Shown here: positions 24,501 through 32,652 of the stretch, piece by piece | Position numbering within the stretch: the first letter of the stretch is position 1 | Layout of the letters: every line of letters begins with the position of its first letter | Source of the DNA: Pseudomonas frederiksbergensis | GTDB lineage: Bacteria; Pseudomonadota; Gammaproteobacteria; Pseudomonadales; Pseudomonadaceae | Assembly: GCF_003732275.1 (NCBI RefSeq) | Contig: NZ_MOBM01000022.1 | Location: forward strand, 1-60,050 | Direction of reading: 5' to 3' | Length of the DNA stretch: 60,050 nucleotides | Made by a program: the position numbers and the translations under genes | Notes under the pieces: generated by a model | What the model saw: only the letters and a program-made list of their open reading frames with translations | Told to the model about the DNA's origin: nothing | The model's database searches: none

Positions 24501-26507
24501 TTAGCTATAAACCCGGCCAAGGAGCTGGCGATGGCTTTCAAACTGATCGAGCACGTCACGGGTGATCTGATCCTGAGTGAAGCCCATCAAGTCGTAATCC
24601 TGGCTGCCGTTGTGCAGGTACACCTCGGCGCGGTAGTAACGTGCGCGCGGTTCATCAGCGCTTTCAGCCGACACCGTGTCACTCGCCGCCGCCAGATAAC
24701 CGTCCAGGCTCACTTCGTAGACAAAAGGGTTGCCCTCTTCCATCTCGATCCGCACGCCCATGCAGCGTTTCGACTTGCCCAACAACGTCTGCACATCCAG
24801 GCCCTGAGCACGCAATTGCACAGCCGCATCTTCCAGCGCCGGGCTGACTTGCTTGTCCATGAAACGCTGAACGATCGACTGGTTCGGTTGCAGATCCAGT
24901 TGGGTCAGACGCTCGCTGAAACCACGACGACCACGCGCTGCCAGTTCCGCTTGCTCCTGTTCGATTTGCACGTCCTGGCGCATGGCCTTGTGCAAGCCAA
25001 ACATGAAGAACACCAGCACCACCGAGAACGGCAGCCCCGCCAGCACTACCATGGTTTGCATGGCTTCGAAGTTACCGGCGAACAGCAGACCGATGGTCAC
25101 CAGGGTGATCACCGCCGACCAGAAAATCCGCAGCCAGTGCGGCGCATCTTCGTCAACATTGCCGCCCTTGCAGGAAAGGTTGGCCATCATCACCGCGCCG
25201 GAATCCGCCGGGGTCAGGAACAGCACGAAGCCGACAAAGATCGACACGCCGATCACGATCTTCGACGCCGGGTAATGCTCAAGCAACTGGTAGATCGCCA
25301 TCGACGGCTGTTCCAGCGCCGTCTTCCCGAGCTCCACCGCGCCATGGTTCATCACCAGGTCCAGGGCCGAGTTACCGAAGATCGACAGCCATGCCAGGGT
25401 GAAGCCCAGCGGAATCAGCAACACGCCGGCCACCAATTCACGCACCGTGCGACCACGGGAAATACGCGCGATGAACATGCCTACGAATGGCGCCCAGGAA
25501 ATCCACCAGGCCCAATAGAACAGAGTCCACAGGCCCAACCAGCGATCCGACTTCTCACTGTCGCCTTCATATACATAGAGGTCGAAAGTCTTCAGCACCA
25601 CACCGTTCAGGTAGTCACCGATGTTCTGCACAAAGCCGTTGAGCAGGTGCAGGGTCGGGCCGAACAACAGCACGAAAATCAGCAAACCGCTGAACAGCAC
25701 GATGTTCAGGTTGGACAGACGGCGAATGCCGTTTTCCACGCCAGACACAGCGGCGATGGTCGCCACGGTGCTCATCACGATGATCACGATCAGCAGGTTG
25801 GTGTTGCTGTGTGCCATGCCGAACAGGTTTTCCAGGCCCGACGACACTTGCAGCGAACCAATCCCCAGGTTCGTCACCAGCCCCAGCAGGGTCACGAACA
25901 TGCCGAAGCCGTCCACCGCATGACCGGCCGCGCCTTTGACCCAACGCTCGCCGACCAGCGGATACAGCGCCGACCGCAACGCCAGCGGCTGGTTATGACG
26001 GTAAGCAAAGTACGCCACGGCCAAGCCGACCAGTGCATAGATCGCCCAGCCATGCAGGCCCCAATGCAGGAATGTCAGTTGCACCGCCTGACGGGCCGCA
26101 AGGTTGCTACCGGCCACGCCTTCCGGCGGATTGAAGTAATGGTCCAGCGGCTCGGAAGCACCGAAGTACAGCAACGAGATGCCAATACCCGACGAGAACA
26201 GCATCCCCGCCCAGGCGCCATAGCTGAAATCCGGGGTGTCGTCCTTGCTGCCCAGTTTGAGTTTGCCGTAGGACGAAAACGCCAGGCCAACCACAAAAAC
26301 CAGATAAGCGGCGATCACTACCATGTAGTACCAGCCGAAGCTGCGGGACAACCAGGCCTGGGCAATGCCGAGCATTCTGCCGGCTTCTTGCGGGGCGATG
26401 ATCAGAATGGCGGTCAATAGCAGAATCAACGCGGTAGAGGTGTAGAACACCCAACCGTTGACCGTCACCTTCTCGGGTGGGGTCTTTATTAGAGAGGCAG
26501 AACTCAT
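24501..26507 (-). CDS. betT: BetT, BCCT-family choline transporter
   Basis: The 668-residue protein has 12 hydrophobic segments (first at VFYTSTALILLLTAILIIA). The BCCT signature is visible in FLHWGLHGWAIYALVGLAVAYFAYR, and a long cytoplasmic C-terminal domain (about 150 residues) follows, as in osmoregulated BetT. It drives choline uptake by proton symport. It is divergent from betIBA, with the BetI operator between. The ATG at 26507 is chosen because the conserved N-terminus starts there; an upstream start at 26543 adds 12 unlikely residues. A terminator-like hairpin lies inside the predicted 214-base leader. Confidence 0.92.
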   Translation of the reverse strand: MSSASLIKTPPEKVTVNGWVFYTSTALILLLTAILIIAPQEAGRMLGIAQAWLSRSFGWYYMVVIAAYLVFVVGLAFSSYGKLKLGSKDDTPDFSYGAWAGMLFSSGIGISLLYFGASEPLDHYFNPPEGVAGSNLAARQAVQLTFLHWGLHGWAIYALVGLAVAYFAYRHNQPLALRSALYPLVGERWVKGAAGHAVDGFGMFVTLLGLVTNLGIGSLQVSSGLENLFGMAHSNTNLLIVIIVMSTVATIAAVSGVENGIRRLSNLNIVLFSGLLIFVLLFGPTLHLLNGFVQNIGDYLNGVVLKTFDLYVYEGDSEKSDRWLGLWTLFYWAWWISWAPFVGMFIARISRGRTVRELVAGVLLIPLGFTLAWLSIFGNSALDLVMNHGAVELGKTALEQPSMAIYQLLEHYPASKIVIGVSIFVGFVLFLTPADSGAVMMANLSCKGGNVDEDAPHWLRIFWSAVITLVTIGLLFAGNFEAMQTMVVLAGLPFSVVLVFFMFGLHKAMRQDVQIEQEQAELAARGRRGFSERLTQLDLQPNQSIVQRFMDKQVSPALEDAAVQLRAQGLDVQTLLGKSKRCMGVRIEMEEGNPFVYEVSLDGYLAAASDTVSAESADEPRARYYRAEVYLHNGSQDYDLMGFTQDQITRDVLDQFESHRQLLGRVYS

Positions 26508-26611
26508 GGCACAGATGCTCCAGGCAGTGCGAGAGAAGAACACAAGGCAACGCGGTACCCGACCAATCGGTTAGTTGGCAGCCGACCGGCGGGTGATATA
26601 AAGACACCCCG

Positions 26612-26655
26612 AAAAAAGCCCGAAACCCTTGGGACGCCTGCGCGTATGGGTTTCG
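26612..26655 (-). terminator. Terminator-like hairpin in the betT leader
   Basis: Reading leftwards, CGAAACCC (26655-26648) pairs with GGGTTTCG (26628-26621), followed by GGC and six T residues. It lies between the predicted betT promoter (26756-26728) and the betT start, about 105 bases before the ATG. It could attenuate betT or end a short leader RNA. The plus-strand reading also has a weaker T-run. Confidence 0.6.
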
Positions 26656-26727
26656 AGCATTTTTGGATGTCGGTTTATCGCCATTTACACGTAGGAAAAA
26701 TCTGTAAGCAGCGACGATTTGTCGCAG

Positions 26728-26756
26728 ATCTTATTCTTTGTTGATTGAACGTTCAA
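26728..26756 (-). promoter_or_regulatory. Predicted betT promoter
   Basis: TTGAAC (26756-26751), 17-base spacer, TAAGAT (26733-26728). The -35 lies inside the BetI palindrome, mirroring the betI promoter. Confidence 0.5.
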
Positions 26757-26760
26757 TCAA
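26741..26760. promoter_or_regulatory. BetI operator (20-bp perfect palindrome)
   Basis: TTGATTGAACGTTCAATCAA is fully symmetric and matches the known form of BetI boxes (ATTGAACGTTCAAT core). It lies between betT and betI and covers the -35 of both predicted promoters, so one BetI dimer pair could silence both directions until choline is present. Confidence 0.85.
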
Positions 26761-26773
26761 AACAAAATAGACT
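26745..26773 (+). promoter_or_regulatory. Predicted betIBA promoter
   Basis: TTGAAC (26745-26750), 17-base spacer, TAGACT (26768-26773). It overlaps the BetI operator. Confidence 0.5.
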
Positions 26774-26830
26774 GGCCCTCAACCCGGTAGCCGTTTTTCG
26801 TCTACGGGAAGGCCTAAGGAGATGTGCAAG

Positions 26831-27424
26831 ATGCCCAAGGTCGGTATGCAACCCATCCGCCGCCAGCAATTGATCGAAGCCACGTTGCAGGCTGTCGATC
26901 AGGTCGGCATGGGGGACGCCAGCATTGCGCTGATCGCCCGTTTGGCCGGTGTCTCGAATGGCATCATCAGTCACTACTTTCAGGACAAGAACGGCCTGAT
27001 CGCCGCCACGGCGCAGTATCTGATGAGTGTCCTCAGCGAGAACGTCACCGCGCGCCGTCAGGCGTTGGAGGACGCCAGCCCACGGGCTCACCTTCAGGTG
27101 ATTATCGAAGGCAACTTCGACGCCAGCCAGGTCAATGGCCCGGCAATGAAAACCTGGCTGGCCTTCTGGGCCACCAGCATGCACCACCCGTCTTTGCACC
27201 GGTTGCAGCGGATCAACGATCACCGTCTGTATTCCAACCTGTGCTGCCAGTTCCGCCGTGTGTTGCCGCTTGATCAAGCGCGCAGCGCCGCCCGCGGCCT
27301 GGCAGCCCTCATCGACGGTTTGTGGTTGCGCGGCGCGCTGTCGGGAGATGCTTTCGACACCGGGCAGGCGCACCAGATCGCTTACGAATACATGGATTTT
27401 CAACTGGCCAAGCAGGTGAGTTAG
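26831..27424 (+). CDS. betI: BetI, choline-responsive TetR-family repressor
   Basis: This 197-residue TetR-type protein has the N-terminal helix-turn-helix ASIALIARLAGVSNGIISHYF near residues 29-50 and a C-terminal ligand domain (NGPAMKTWLAFWATSMHHPSL). Length and sequence fit BetI, which represses betIBA and betT and is relieved by choline. The ATG at 26831 (MPKVGMQP) is the family start; an in-frame start at 26822 adds MCK only. It heads betI-betB-betA with 109 bases to betB. Confidence 0.93.
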   Translation: MPKVGMQPIRRQQLIEATLQAVDQVGMGDASIALIARLAGVSNGIISHYFQDKNGLIAATAQYLMSVLSENVTARRQALEDASPRAHLQVIIEGNFDASQVNGPAMKTWLAFWATSMHHPSLHRLQRINDHRLYSNLCCQFRRVLPLDQARSAARGLAALIDGLWLRGALSGDAFDTGQAHQIAYEYMDFQLAKQVS

Positions 27425-27533
27425 AGCACACATAAAAGCGCTCAGCCCCTGAACCGCCACTGACCAGCGTCCCCCGGCTACACGGCACGCCCAGTGGTCA
27501 ACGCCAACCACTTAATGCACTTGCGAGGACACT

Positions 27534-29006
27534 ATGGCCCGTTTCGAACTGCAAAAACTCTACATCGATGGCGGTTACTCCGACGCCAGCAGCGACGCCA
27601 CTTTCGAAGCCATCAACCCGGCTAACGGTGAAGTCCTCGCAACCGTACAACGTGCGACCCAGTCAGACGTTGAGCGCGCTGTGGTCAGCGCCGAAAAGGG
27701 CCAGAAAATCTGGGCTGCAATGACCGCCATGGAGCGTTCGCGCATCCTGCGTCGTGCAGTCGACATCCTGCGCGAGCGCAACGATGAACTGGCCGCCCTG
27801 GAAACCCTGGACACCGGCAAGGCGTACTCTGAAACCCGTTACGTCGACATCGTCACCGGCGCTGACGTGCTGGAGTACTACGCAGGTCTGGTGCCGGCCA
27901 TCGAAGGCGAGCAGATTCCACTGCGCACCACCTCTTTCGTTTACACCCGTCGCGAGCCGCTGGGTGTCGTGGCTGGTATCGGCGCGTGGAACTACCCGAT
28001 CCAGATCGCTTTGTGGAAATCCGCACCGGCCCTGGCGGCCGGTAACGCGATGATCTTCAAGCCAAGCGAAGTCACTTCCCTGACTACCCTGAAACTGGCC
28101 GAGATTTACACCGAAGCTGGCGTTCCGGCTGGCGTGTTCAACGTTCTGACCGGCAGTGGCCGTGAAGTCGGCACCTGGCTGACTGAACACCCACGTATCG
28201 AAAAAATCTCCTTCACCGGCGGCACCGACACCGGCAAGAAGGTCATGGCCAGCGCTTCCGCCTCGTCGCTGAAAGACGTGACCATGGAACTGGGCGGCAA
28301 ATCTCCGCTGATCATCTTCGACGACGCCGACCTGGATCGCGCCGCCGACACCGCGATGATGGCCAACTTCTACAGCTCCGGTCAGGTCTGCACCAACGGC
28401 ACTCGCGTGTTCGTACCGAGCCACCTGAAGGCCGCGTTCGAAGCCAAGATCGTTGAGCGCGTTGCACGCATTCGGGTCGGCAACCCGGAAGACGAAAACA
28501 CCAACTTCGGTCCGCTGGTCAGCTTCGCCCACATGGAAAGCGTGCTGGGTTACATCGCCAAAGGTAAGGAAGAAGGCGCTCGCGTCCTGTGCGGCGGCGA
28601 TCGTCTGATCGACGGCGAATTCGCCAAAGGCGCATTCGTGGCACCGACCGTGTTCACCGATTGCACCGACGAGATGACCATCGTTCGCGAAGAAATCTTC
28701 GGCCCGGTGATGAGCATCCTGACCTACGAAACCGAAGAAGAAGTGATCCGTCGTGCCAACGACACCGAGTTCGGTTTGGCGGCTGGCGTTGTCACCAAAG
28801 ACCTGAACCGCGCTCACCGCGTGATCCATCAACTGGAAGCCGGTATCTGCTGGATCAACGCCTGGGGCGAGTCCGACGCCAAGATGCCGGTCGGCGGCTA
28901 CAAGCAGTCGGGTGTGGGCCGTGAGAACGGCATCAGCTCGCTGAACAACTTCACACGCATCAAATCGGTACAGGTCGAACTGGGCGATTACGCCTCGGTT
29001 TTCTGA
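27534..29006 (+). CDS. betB: BetB, betaine aldehyde dehydrogenase
   Basis: This 490-residue aldehyde dehydrogenase carries the catalytic glutamate in MELGGKSP (near 252) and the nucleophilic cysteine in GQVCTNGTRVF (near 286). The cofactor loop is KISFTGGTDTGKKV. It oxidises betaine aldehyde to glycine betaine with NAD(P)+. It sits between betI and betA. The gap before betA (29007-29223) holds a REP pair, which may weaken coupling of betA to betB. Confidence 0.95.
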   Translation: MARFELQKLYIDGGYSDASSDATFEAINPANGEVLATVQRATQSDVERAVVSAEKGQKIWAAMTAMERSRILRRAVDILRERNDELAALETLDTGKAYSETRYVDIVTGADVLEYYAGLVPAIEGEQIPLRTTSFVYTRREPLGVVAGIGAWNYPIQIALWKSAPALAAGNAMIFKPSEVTSLTTLKLAEIYTEAGVPAGVFNVLTGSGREVGTWLTEHPRIEKISFTGGTDTGKKVMASASASSLKDVTMELGGKSPLIIFDDADLDRAADTAMMANFYSSGQVCTNGTRVFVPSHLKAAFEAKIVERVARIRVGNPEDENTNFGPLVSFAHMESVLGYIAKGKEEGARVLCGGDRLIDGEFAKGAFVAPTVFTDCTDEMTIVREEIFGPVMSILTYETEEEVIRRANDTEFGLAAGVVTKDLNRAHRVIHQLEAGICWINAWGESDAKMPVGGYKQSGVGRENGISSLNNFTRIKSVQVELGDYASVF

Positions 29007-29034
29007 TCTGACGCACAACCTGAGGCTGGGGCCT

Positions 29035-29168
29035 TTTGTGGCGAGGGAGCTTGCTCCCGTTGGGCTGCGAAGCGGCCCCAGTTTCAGGCACCGCGCTCAT
29101 TCAGACAGAACACGGTCGCGGATTTGCGACTGCTGCGCAGTCGAACGGGAGCAAGCTCCCTCGCCACA
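29035..29168. repeat. REP pair (GTGGCGAGGGAGC family) between betB and betA
   Basis: Inverted units gtggcgagggagcttgctcc and ggagcaagctccctcgccac lie inside the bet operon. Confidence 0.85.
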
Positions 29169-29223
29169 GTGAGTGGCAGTTCGGCGACCGCGACCTGACC
29201 CAACACCAAAGAGGGTGCATTCA

Positions 29224-30927
29224 ATGTCCCAAGAATTCGATTACATCATCATCGGTGCCGGCTCGGCCGGTAACACCCTGGCGACCCGTCTGACTGAAGA
29301 CGAAGGCGTCACCGTCCTGCTGCTCGAAGCGGGCGGCCCGGACTACCGTCTGGATTTCCGTACGCAAATGCCGGCCGCCCTGGCGTTCCCGCTGCAAGGT
29401 CGTCGCTATAACTGGGCGTATGAAACCGATCCAGAGCCACACATGGACGGCCGCCGGATGGAATGCGGTCGCGGCAAGGGCCTGGGTGGATCTTCGCTGA
29501 TCAACGGCATGTGCTACATCCGTGGTAACGCGATGGACTACGACAACTGGTCGAAACTGCCCGGCCTGGAAGACTGGAGCTACCTCGACTGCCTGCCGTA
29601 TTTCCGCAAGGCGGAAACCCGTGACATCGGCCCGAACGACTACCACGGTGGCGACGGTCCGGTCAGCGTGACCACGCCCAAAGCCGGCAACAACCCGCTG
29701 TTCCACGCAATGGTTGAAGCCGGCGTGCAAGCTGGTTACCCGCGTACCGAAGACCTGAACGGCTACCAGCAGGAAGGTTTCGGCCCGATGGACCGCACCG
29801 TGACGCCAAACGGCCGTCGCGCCAGCACCGCGCGCGGTTATCTGGACGTCGCCAAAAAGCGTTCGACCCTGACCATCGTCACCCACGCCCTGACCGACAA
29901 GATTCTGTTCGAAGGCAAGCGTGCGGTCGGCGTGCGTTACCTGATCGGCGCCGCTGAAGAGCGCGTTGAAGCCCGCGCCCGCAAGGAAGTGCTGCTGTGC
30001 TCCGGCGCCATCGCTTCGCCGCAGATCCTGCAACGTTCCGGCGTTGGCCCGGCCGAATTGCTGAAAAAGCTCGACATTCCGGTGGTCCACGACCTGCCGG
30101 GCGTCGGTGAAAACCTGCAGGATCACCTTGAGCTGTACCTGCAATACGCCTGCACCCAACCGGTCTCGCTGTACCCGTCGCTGCTGCTGCACAACCAGCC
30201 GGCCATCGGTGCCGAGTGGCTGTTCAACGGCACCGGCATCGGCGCCAGCAACCAGTTCGAGGCCGGTGGTTTCATCCGCACCCGTCCGGAATTCGATTGG
30301 CCGAACATTCAGTACCACTTCCTGCCGGTGGCGATTAACTACAACGGCAGCAACGGTGTGAAAGAGCACGGCTTCCAGGCGCACATGGGTTCCATGCGTT
30401 CGCCAAGCCGTGGTCGCATCCAGGCCAAGTCCAAGGATCCGCGCGAGTACCCGAGCATCCTGTTCAATTACATGGCCACCGAGCAGGACTGGCAGGAATT
30501 CCGCGATGGCATCCGCCTGACCCGTGAAATCATGCAACAGCCTGCACTGGACGCTTTCCGTGGTCGCGAAATCAGCCCGGGCATCGACGTTCAAACCGAC
30601 GAGCAGCTGGACAAGTTCATCCGCGAGCACGCCGAAACCGCGTTCCACCCATCCTGCTCGTGCAAGATGGGCACCGACGAGATGGCCGTGGTCGATGGCG
30701 AAGGTCGTGTGCATGGCATGCAAGCCCTGCGCGTGGTCGATGCCTCGATCATGCCGATCATCACCACCGGCAACCTGAACGCGCCAACGATCATGATGGC
30801 CGAGAAAATCGCCGACAAGATCCGCGGTCGCAAGCCACTGCCGCGCAGCAAGGCCGCCTACTTCGTGGCCGGTGATGCACCGGTGCGTGGCAAGCCGTTG
30901 CGGGATGTGAGCCTGACTGCACAGTAA
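29224..30927 (+). CDS. betA: BetA, choline dehydrogenase
   Basis: The 567-residue GMC-family flavoprotein has the FAD motif IIIGAGSAGNTLATRL near residue 9, the GMC signature GKGLGGSSLINGMCYIRGN near residue 83, and the active-site HPSCSCKMG near residue 476. It oxidises choline to betaine aldehyde (and can go on to betaine) and passes electrons to the respiratory chain at the membrane. The ATG at 29224 (MSQEFDY) is the family start; an ORF opens at 29173 but crosses the REP. It is the last gene of betIBA. Confidence 0.95.
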   Translation: MSQEFDYIIIGAGSAGNTLATRLTEDEGVTVLLLEAGGPDYRLDFRTQMPAALAFPLQGRRYNWAYETDPEPHMDGRRMECGRGKGLGGSSLINGMCYIRGNAMDYDNWSKLPGLEDWSYLDCLPYFRKAETRDIGPNDYHGGDGPVSVTTPKAGNNPLFHAMVEAGVQAGYPRTEDLNGYQQEGFGPMDRTVTPNGRRASTARGYLDVAKKRSTLTIVTHALTDKILFEGKRAVGVRYLIGAAEERVEARARKEVLLCSGAIASPQILQRSGVGPAELLKKLDIPVVHDLPGVGENLQDHLELYLQYACTQPVSLYPSLLLHNQPAIGAEWLFNGTGIGASNQFEAGGFIRTRPEFDWPNIQYHFLPVAINYNGSNGVKEHGFQAHMGSMRSPSRGRIQAKSKDPREYPSILFNYMATEQDWQEFRDGIRLTREIMQQPALDAFRGREISPGIDVQTDEQLDKFIREHAETAFHPSCSCKMGTDEMAVVDGEGRVHGMQALRVVDASIMPIITTGNLNAPTIMMAEKIADKIRGRKPLPRSKAAYFVAGDAPVRGKPLRDVSLTAQ

Positions 30928-30950
30928 GACCGTTACACCGAGGCGCGGCC

Positions 30951-31041
30951 CATCGCGAGCAGGCTCGCTCCCACAGATTTCAGGTCGAATTACAGATTTG
31001 TGATCAACCTGGATCCCTGTGGGAGCGAGCCTGCTCGCGAT
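30951..31041. repeat. REP pair (GTGGGAGCGAGCCTGCTC variant)
   Basis: Inverted units catcgcgagcaggctcgctc and gggagcgagcctgctcgcga lie downstream of betA. The rest of 30928-31209 shows only an AAGGAGG site before the next gene. Confidence 0.85.
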
Positions 31042-31209
31042 TGGGCCCGACCAAACACCACACCTATCCCTGCCGTACCCCAAGTAAACCTTTCCTACGC
31101 CGCTCCTCCCTTGATCTAGCCCCCGCCCAAGCCTAATCTAGCGCCACGCAAACGCTTCACCCCCTCGCAATACCGATACATCGCAACTCCATACCAAGGA
31201 GGTTCCCGA

Positions 31210-32652
31210 ATGTTCGATTTCCACCCCCAGCTCAAGCAGCGCTTCGCTGCCTTGCGCACGGGCGCTGAATTCTTTTCGCTGCGTTATGTGCGCGAGTCCG
31301 GCCAGTACCTGTCGGTGCGCAAGAACGTCGCCGAACCGCCGAGCCTGAGCCGTGACGAAGGCGCGATGCTGACCGTTCGGGTCAACGGCGTCGAAGCCTA
31401 CGCCGCGACCAACGATCTGTCCCAATCCGGTCTGCAAGCCGCGCTGGAGAAAGCCGAGCAACAAGCCCGTCGACTCAAGCCTCACGCCCTTCTCGACCTG
31501 CGCGAGCAAGCGGTCTCCAGCGACCGCGCCGACTATTTCTCGCCCAACTTCGACCAGCCCTTTGCGTCCCTGAGCGATTGCTACCAACTGCTCGGCGCCG
31601 AATCCGCCGCCGTGCCCAAGGACGAGCGACTGGTGAACTGGCAGGTGAGCATTGGCATCACCAACGTCGAGCAAATCTACCTCAACAGCGCCGGTGCCGA
31701 ATTGCGTCAGGCCCAGCGTTTTGTCTACCCGAGCGTGGACGTCACCGCCTACGACGGCAGCGACAGCCAGACTCGCAGCCTGGGCCGCGAGAACTTCGGC
31801 CAGCAGGGCGGCTTTGATGTGATCAGCCGTTGCGGCCTGATCGGTGCCGGCCCGAAAGTCGCCGATCAGGCGCTGCAATTGCTGCTGGCGCCGAACACCC
31901 CGCAAGGCCCGCGCGACCTGTTGCTCATGCCCGATCAGATGATGTTGCAGATCCACGAGTCCATCGGTCACCCGCTGGAACTGGACCGCATCCTGGGCGA
32001 TGAGCGCAATTACGCCGGCACCAGTTTCGTCAAGGCAGAAGACTTCGGCAGCCTGCAATACGGCTCCGAACTGCTCAACGTGACGTTCGACCCGGACATC
32101 CCCGAGCAGCTCGCCAGCTACGGCCATGACGACGATGGCAGCGCCGCCAGCAAGCAATTTTTGATTAAGGAAGGTTTGCTGCTGCGGCCATTGGGCGGCG
32201 CGCTGTCGCAATTTCGTGCCGGCATGGAGGGTGTTGCCAACAGCCGCGCCTGTGGCTGGAACCGCCCACCGATCGACCGCATGGCCAACCTCAACATCGA
32301 GCCCGGCGATCAGCCACTGGAACAACTGATCGGCAATATCGAGCACGGCATTTTGATGAGCACCAACCGCTCGTGGTCCATCGATGATGCGCGTAACAAA
32401 TTCCAGTTCGGTTGCGAATGGGGCCAGTTGATTGAAAACGGCGAACTCAAGGGTGTGGTGAAGAATCCGAATTACCGGGCGATTTCCGCACAATTCTGGA
32501 AAAGCCTCAGCGCTGTCGGCGATGCCAACACCGTCAAAGTGCTAGGCACGCCGAACTGTGGCAAGGGCGAACCGAACCAGGTGATCCGCGTCGGCCATGC
32601 GTCGCCGGCCTGTGTGTTCAGCAATGTTGATGTGTTTGGAGGAGACGCCTGA
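31210..32652 (+). CDS. TldD-like metalloprotease subunit
   Basis: This 480-residue protein of the TldD/PmbA family carries the TldD zinc motif HESIGH (HExxxH form, near residue 254) inside LLMPDQMMLQIHESIGHPLELD. In the characterised TldD/TldE complex of E. coli the TldD chain is the catalytic metallopeptidase, which trims unfolded peptides such as microcin B17 precursor. A near-perfect AAGGAGG ribosome-binding site precedes the ATG. The stop codon overlaps the start of the partner gene (TGATG). It is probably a paralogue of the housekeeping tldD, since the context is different; what it cleaves is unknown. Confidence 0.85.
   Translation: MFDFHPQLKQRFAALRTGAEFFSLRYVRESGQYLSVRKNVAEPPSLSRDEGAMLTVRVNGVEAYAATNDLSQSGLQAALEKAEQQARRLKPHALLDLREQAVSSDRADYFSPNFDQPFASLSDCYQLLGAESAAVPKDERLVNWQVSIGITNVEQIYLNSAGAELRQAQRFVYPSVDVTAYDGSDSQTRSLGRENFGQQGGFDVISRCGLIGAGPKVADQALQLLLAPNTPQGPRDLLLMPDQMMLQIHESIGHPLELDRILGDERNYAGTSFVKAEDFGSLQYGSELLNVTFDPDIPEQLASYGHDDDGSAASKQFLIKEGLLLRPLGGALSQFRAGMEGVANSRACGWNRPPIDRMANLNIEPGDQPLEQLIGNIEHGILMSTNRSWSIDDARNKFQFGCEWGQLIENGELKGVVKNPNYRAISAQFWKSLSAVGDANTVKVLGTPNCGKGEPNQVIRVGHASPACVFSNVDVFGGDA

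Noticed and set aside
24471..26420. Long plus-strand ORF of 649 codons opposite betT
   Set aside because: It is antisense to betT, with low-complexity H/R/Q-rich translation and no domain.
29221..31083. Long minus-strand ORF of 620 codons opposite betA
   Set aside because: It is antisense to betA and the translation has no recognisable domain.
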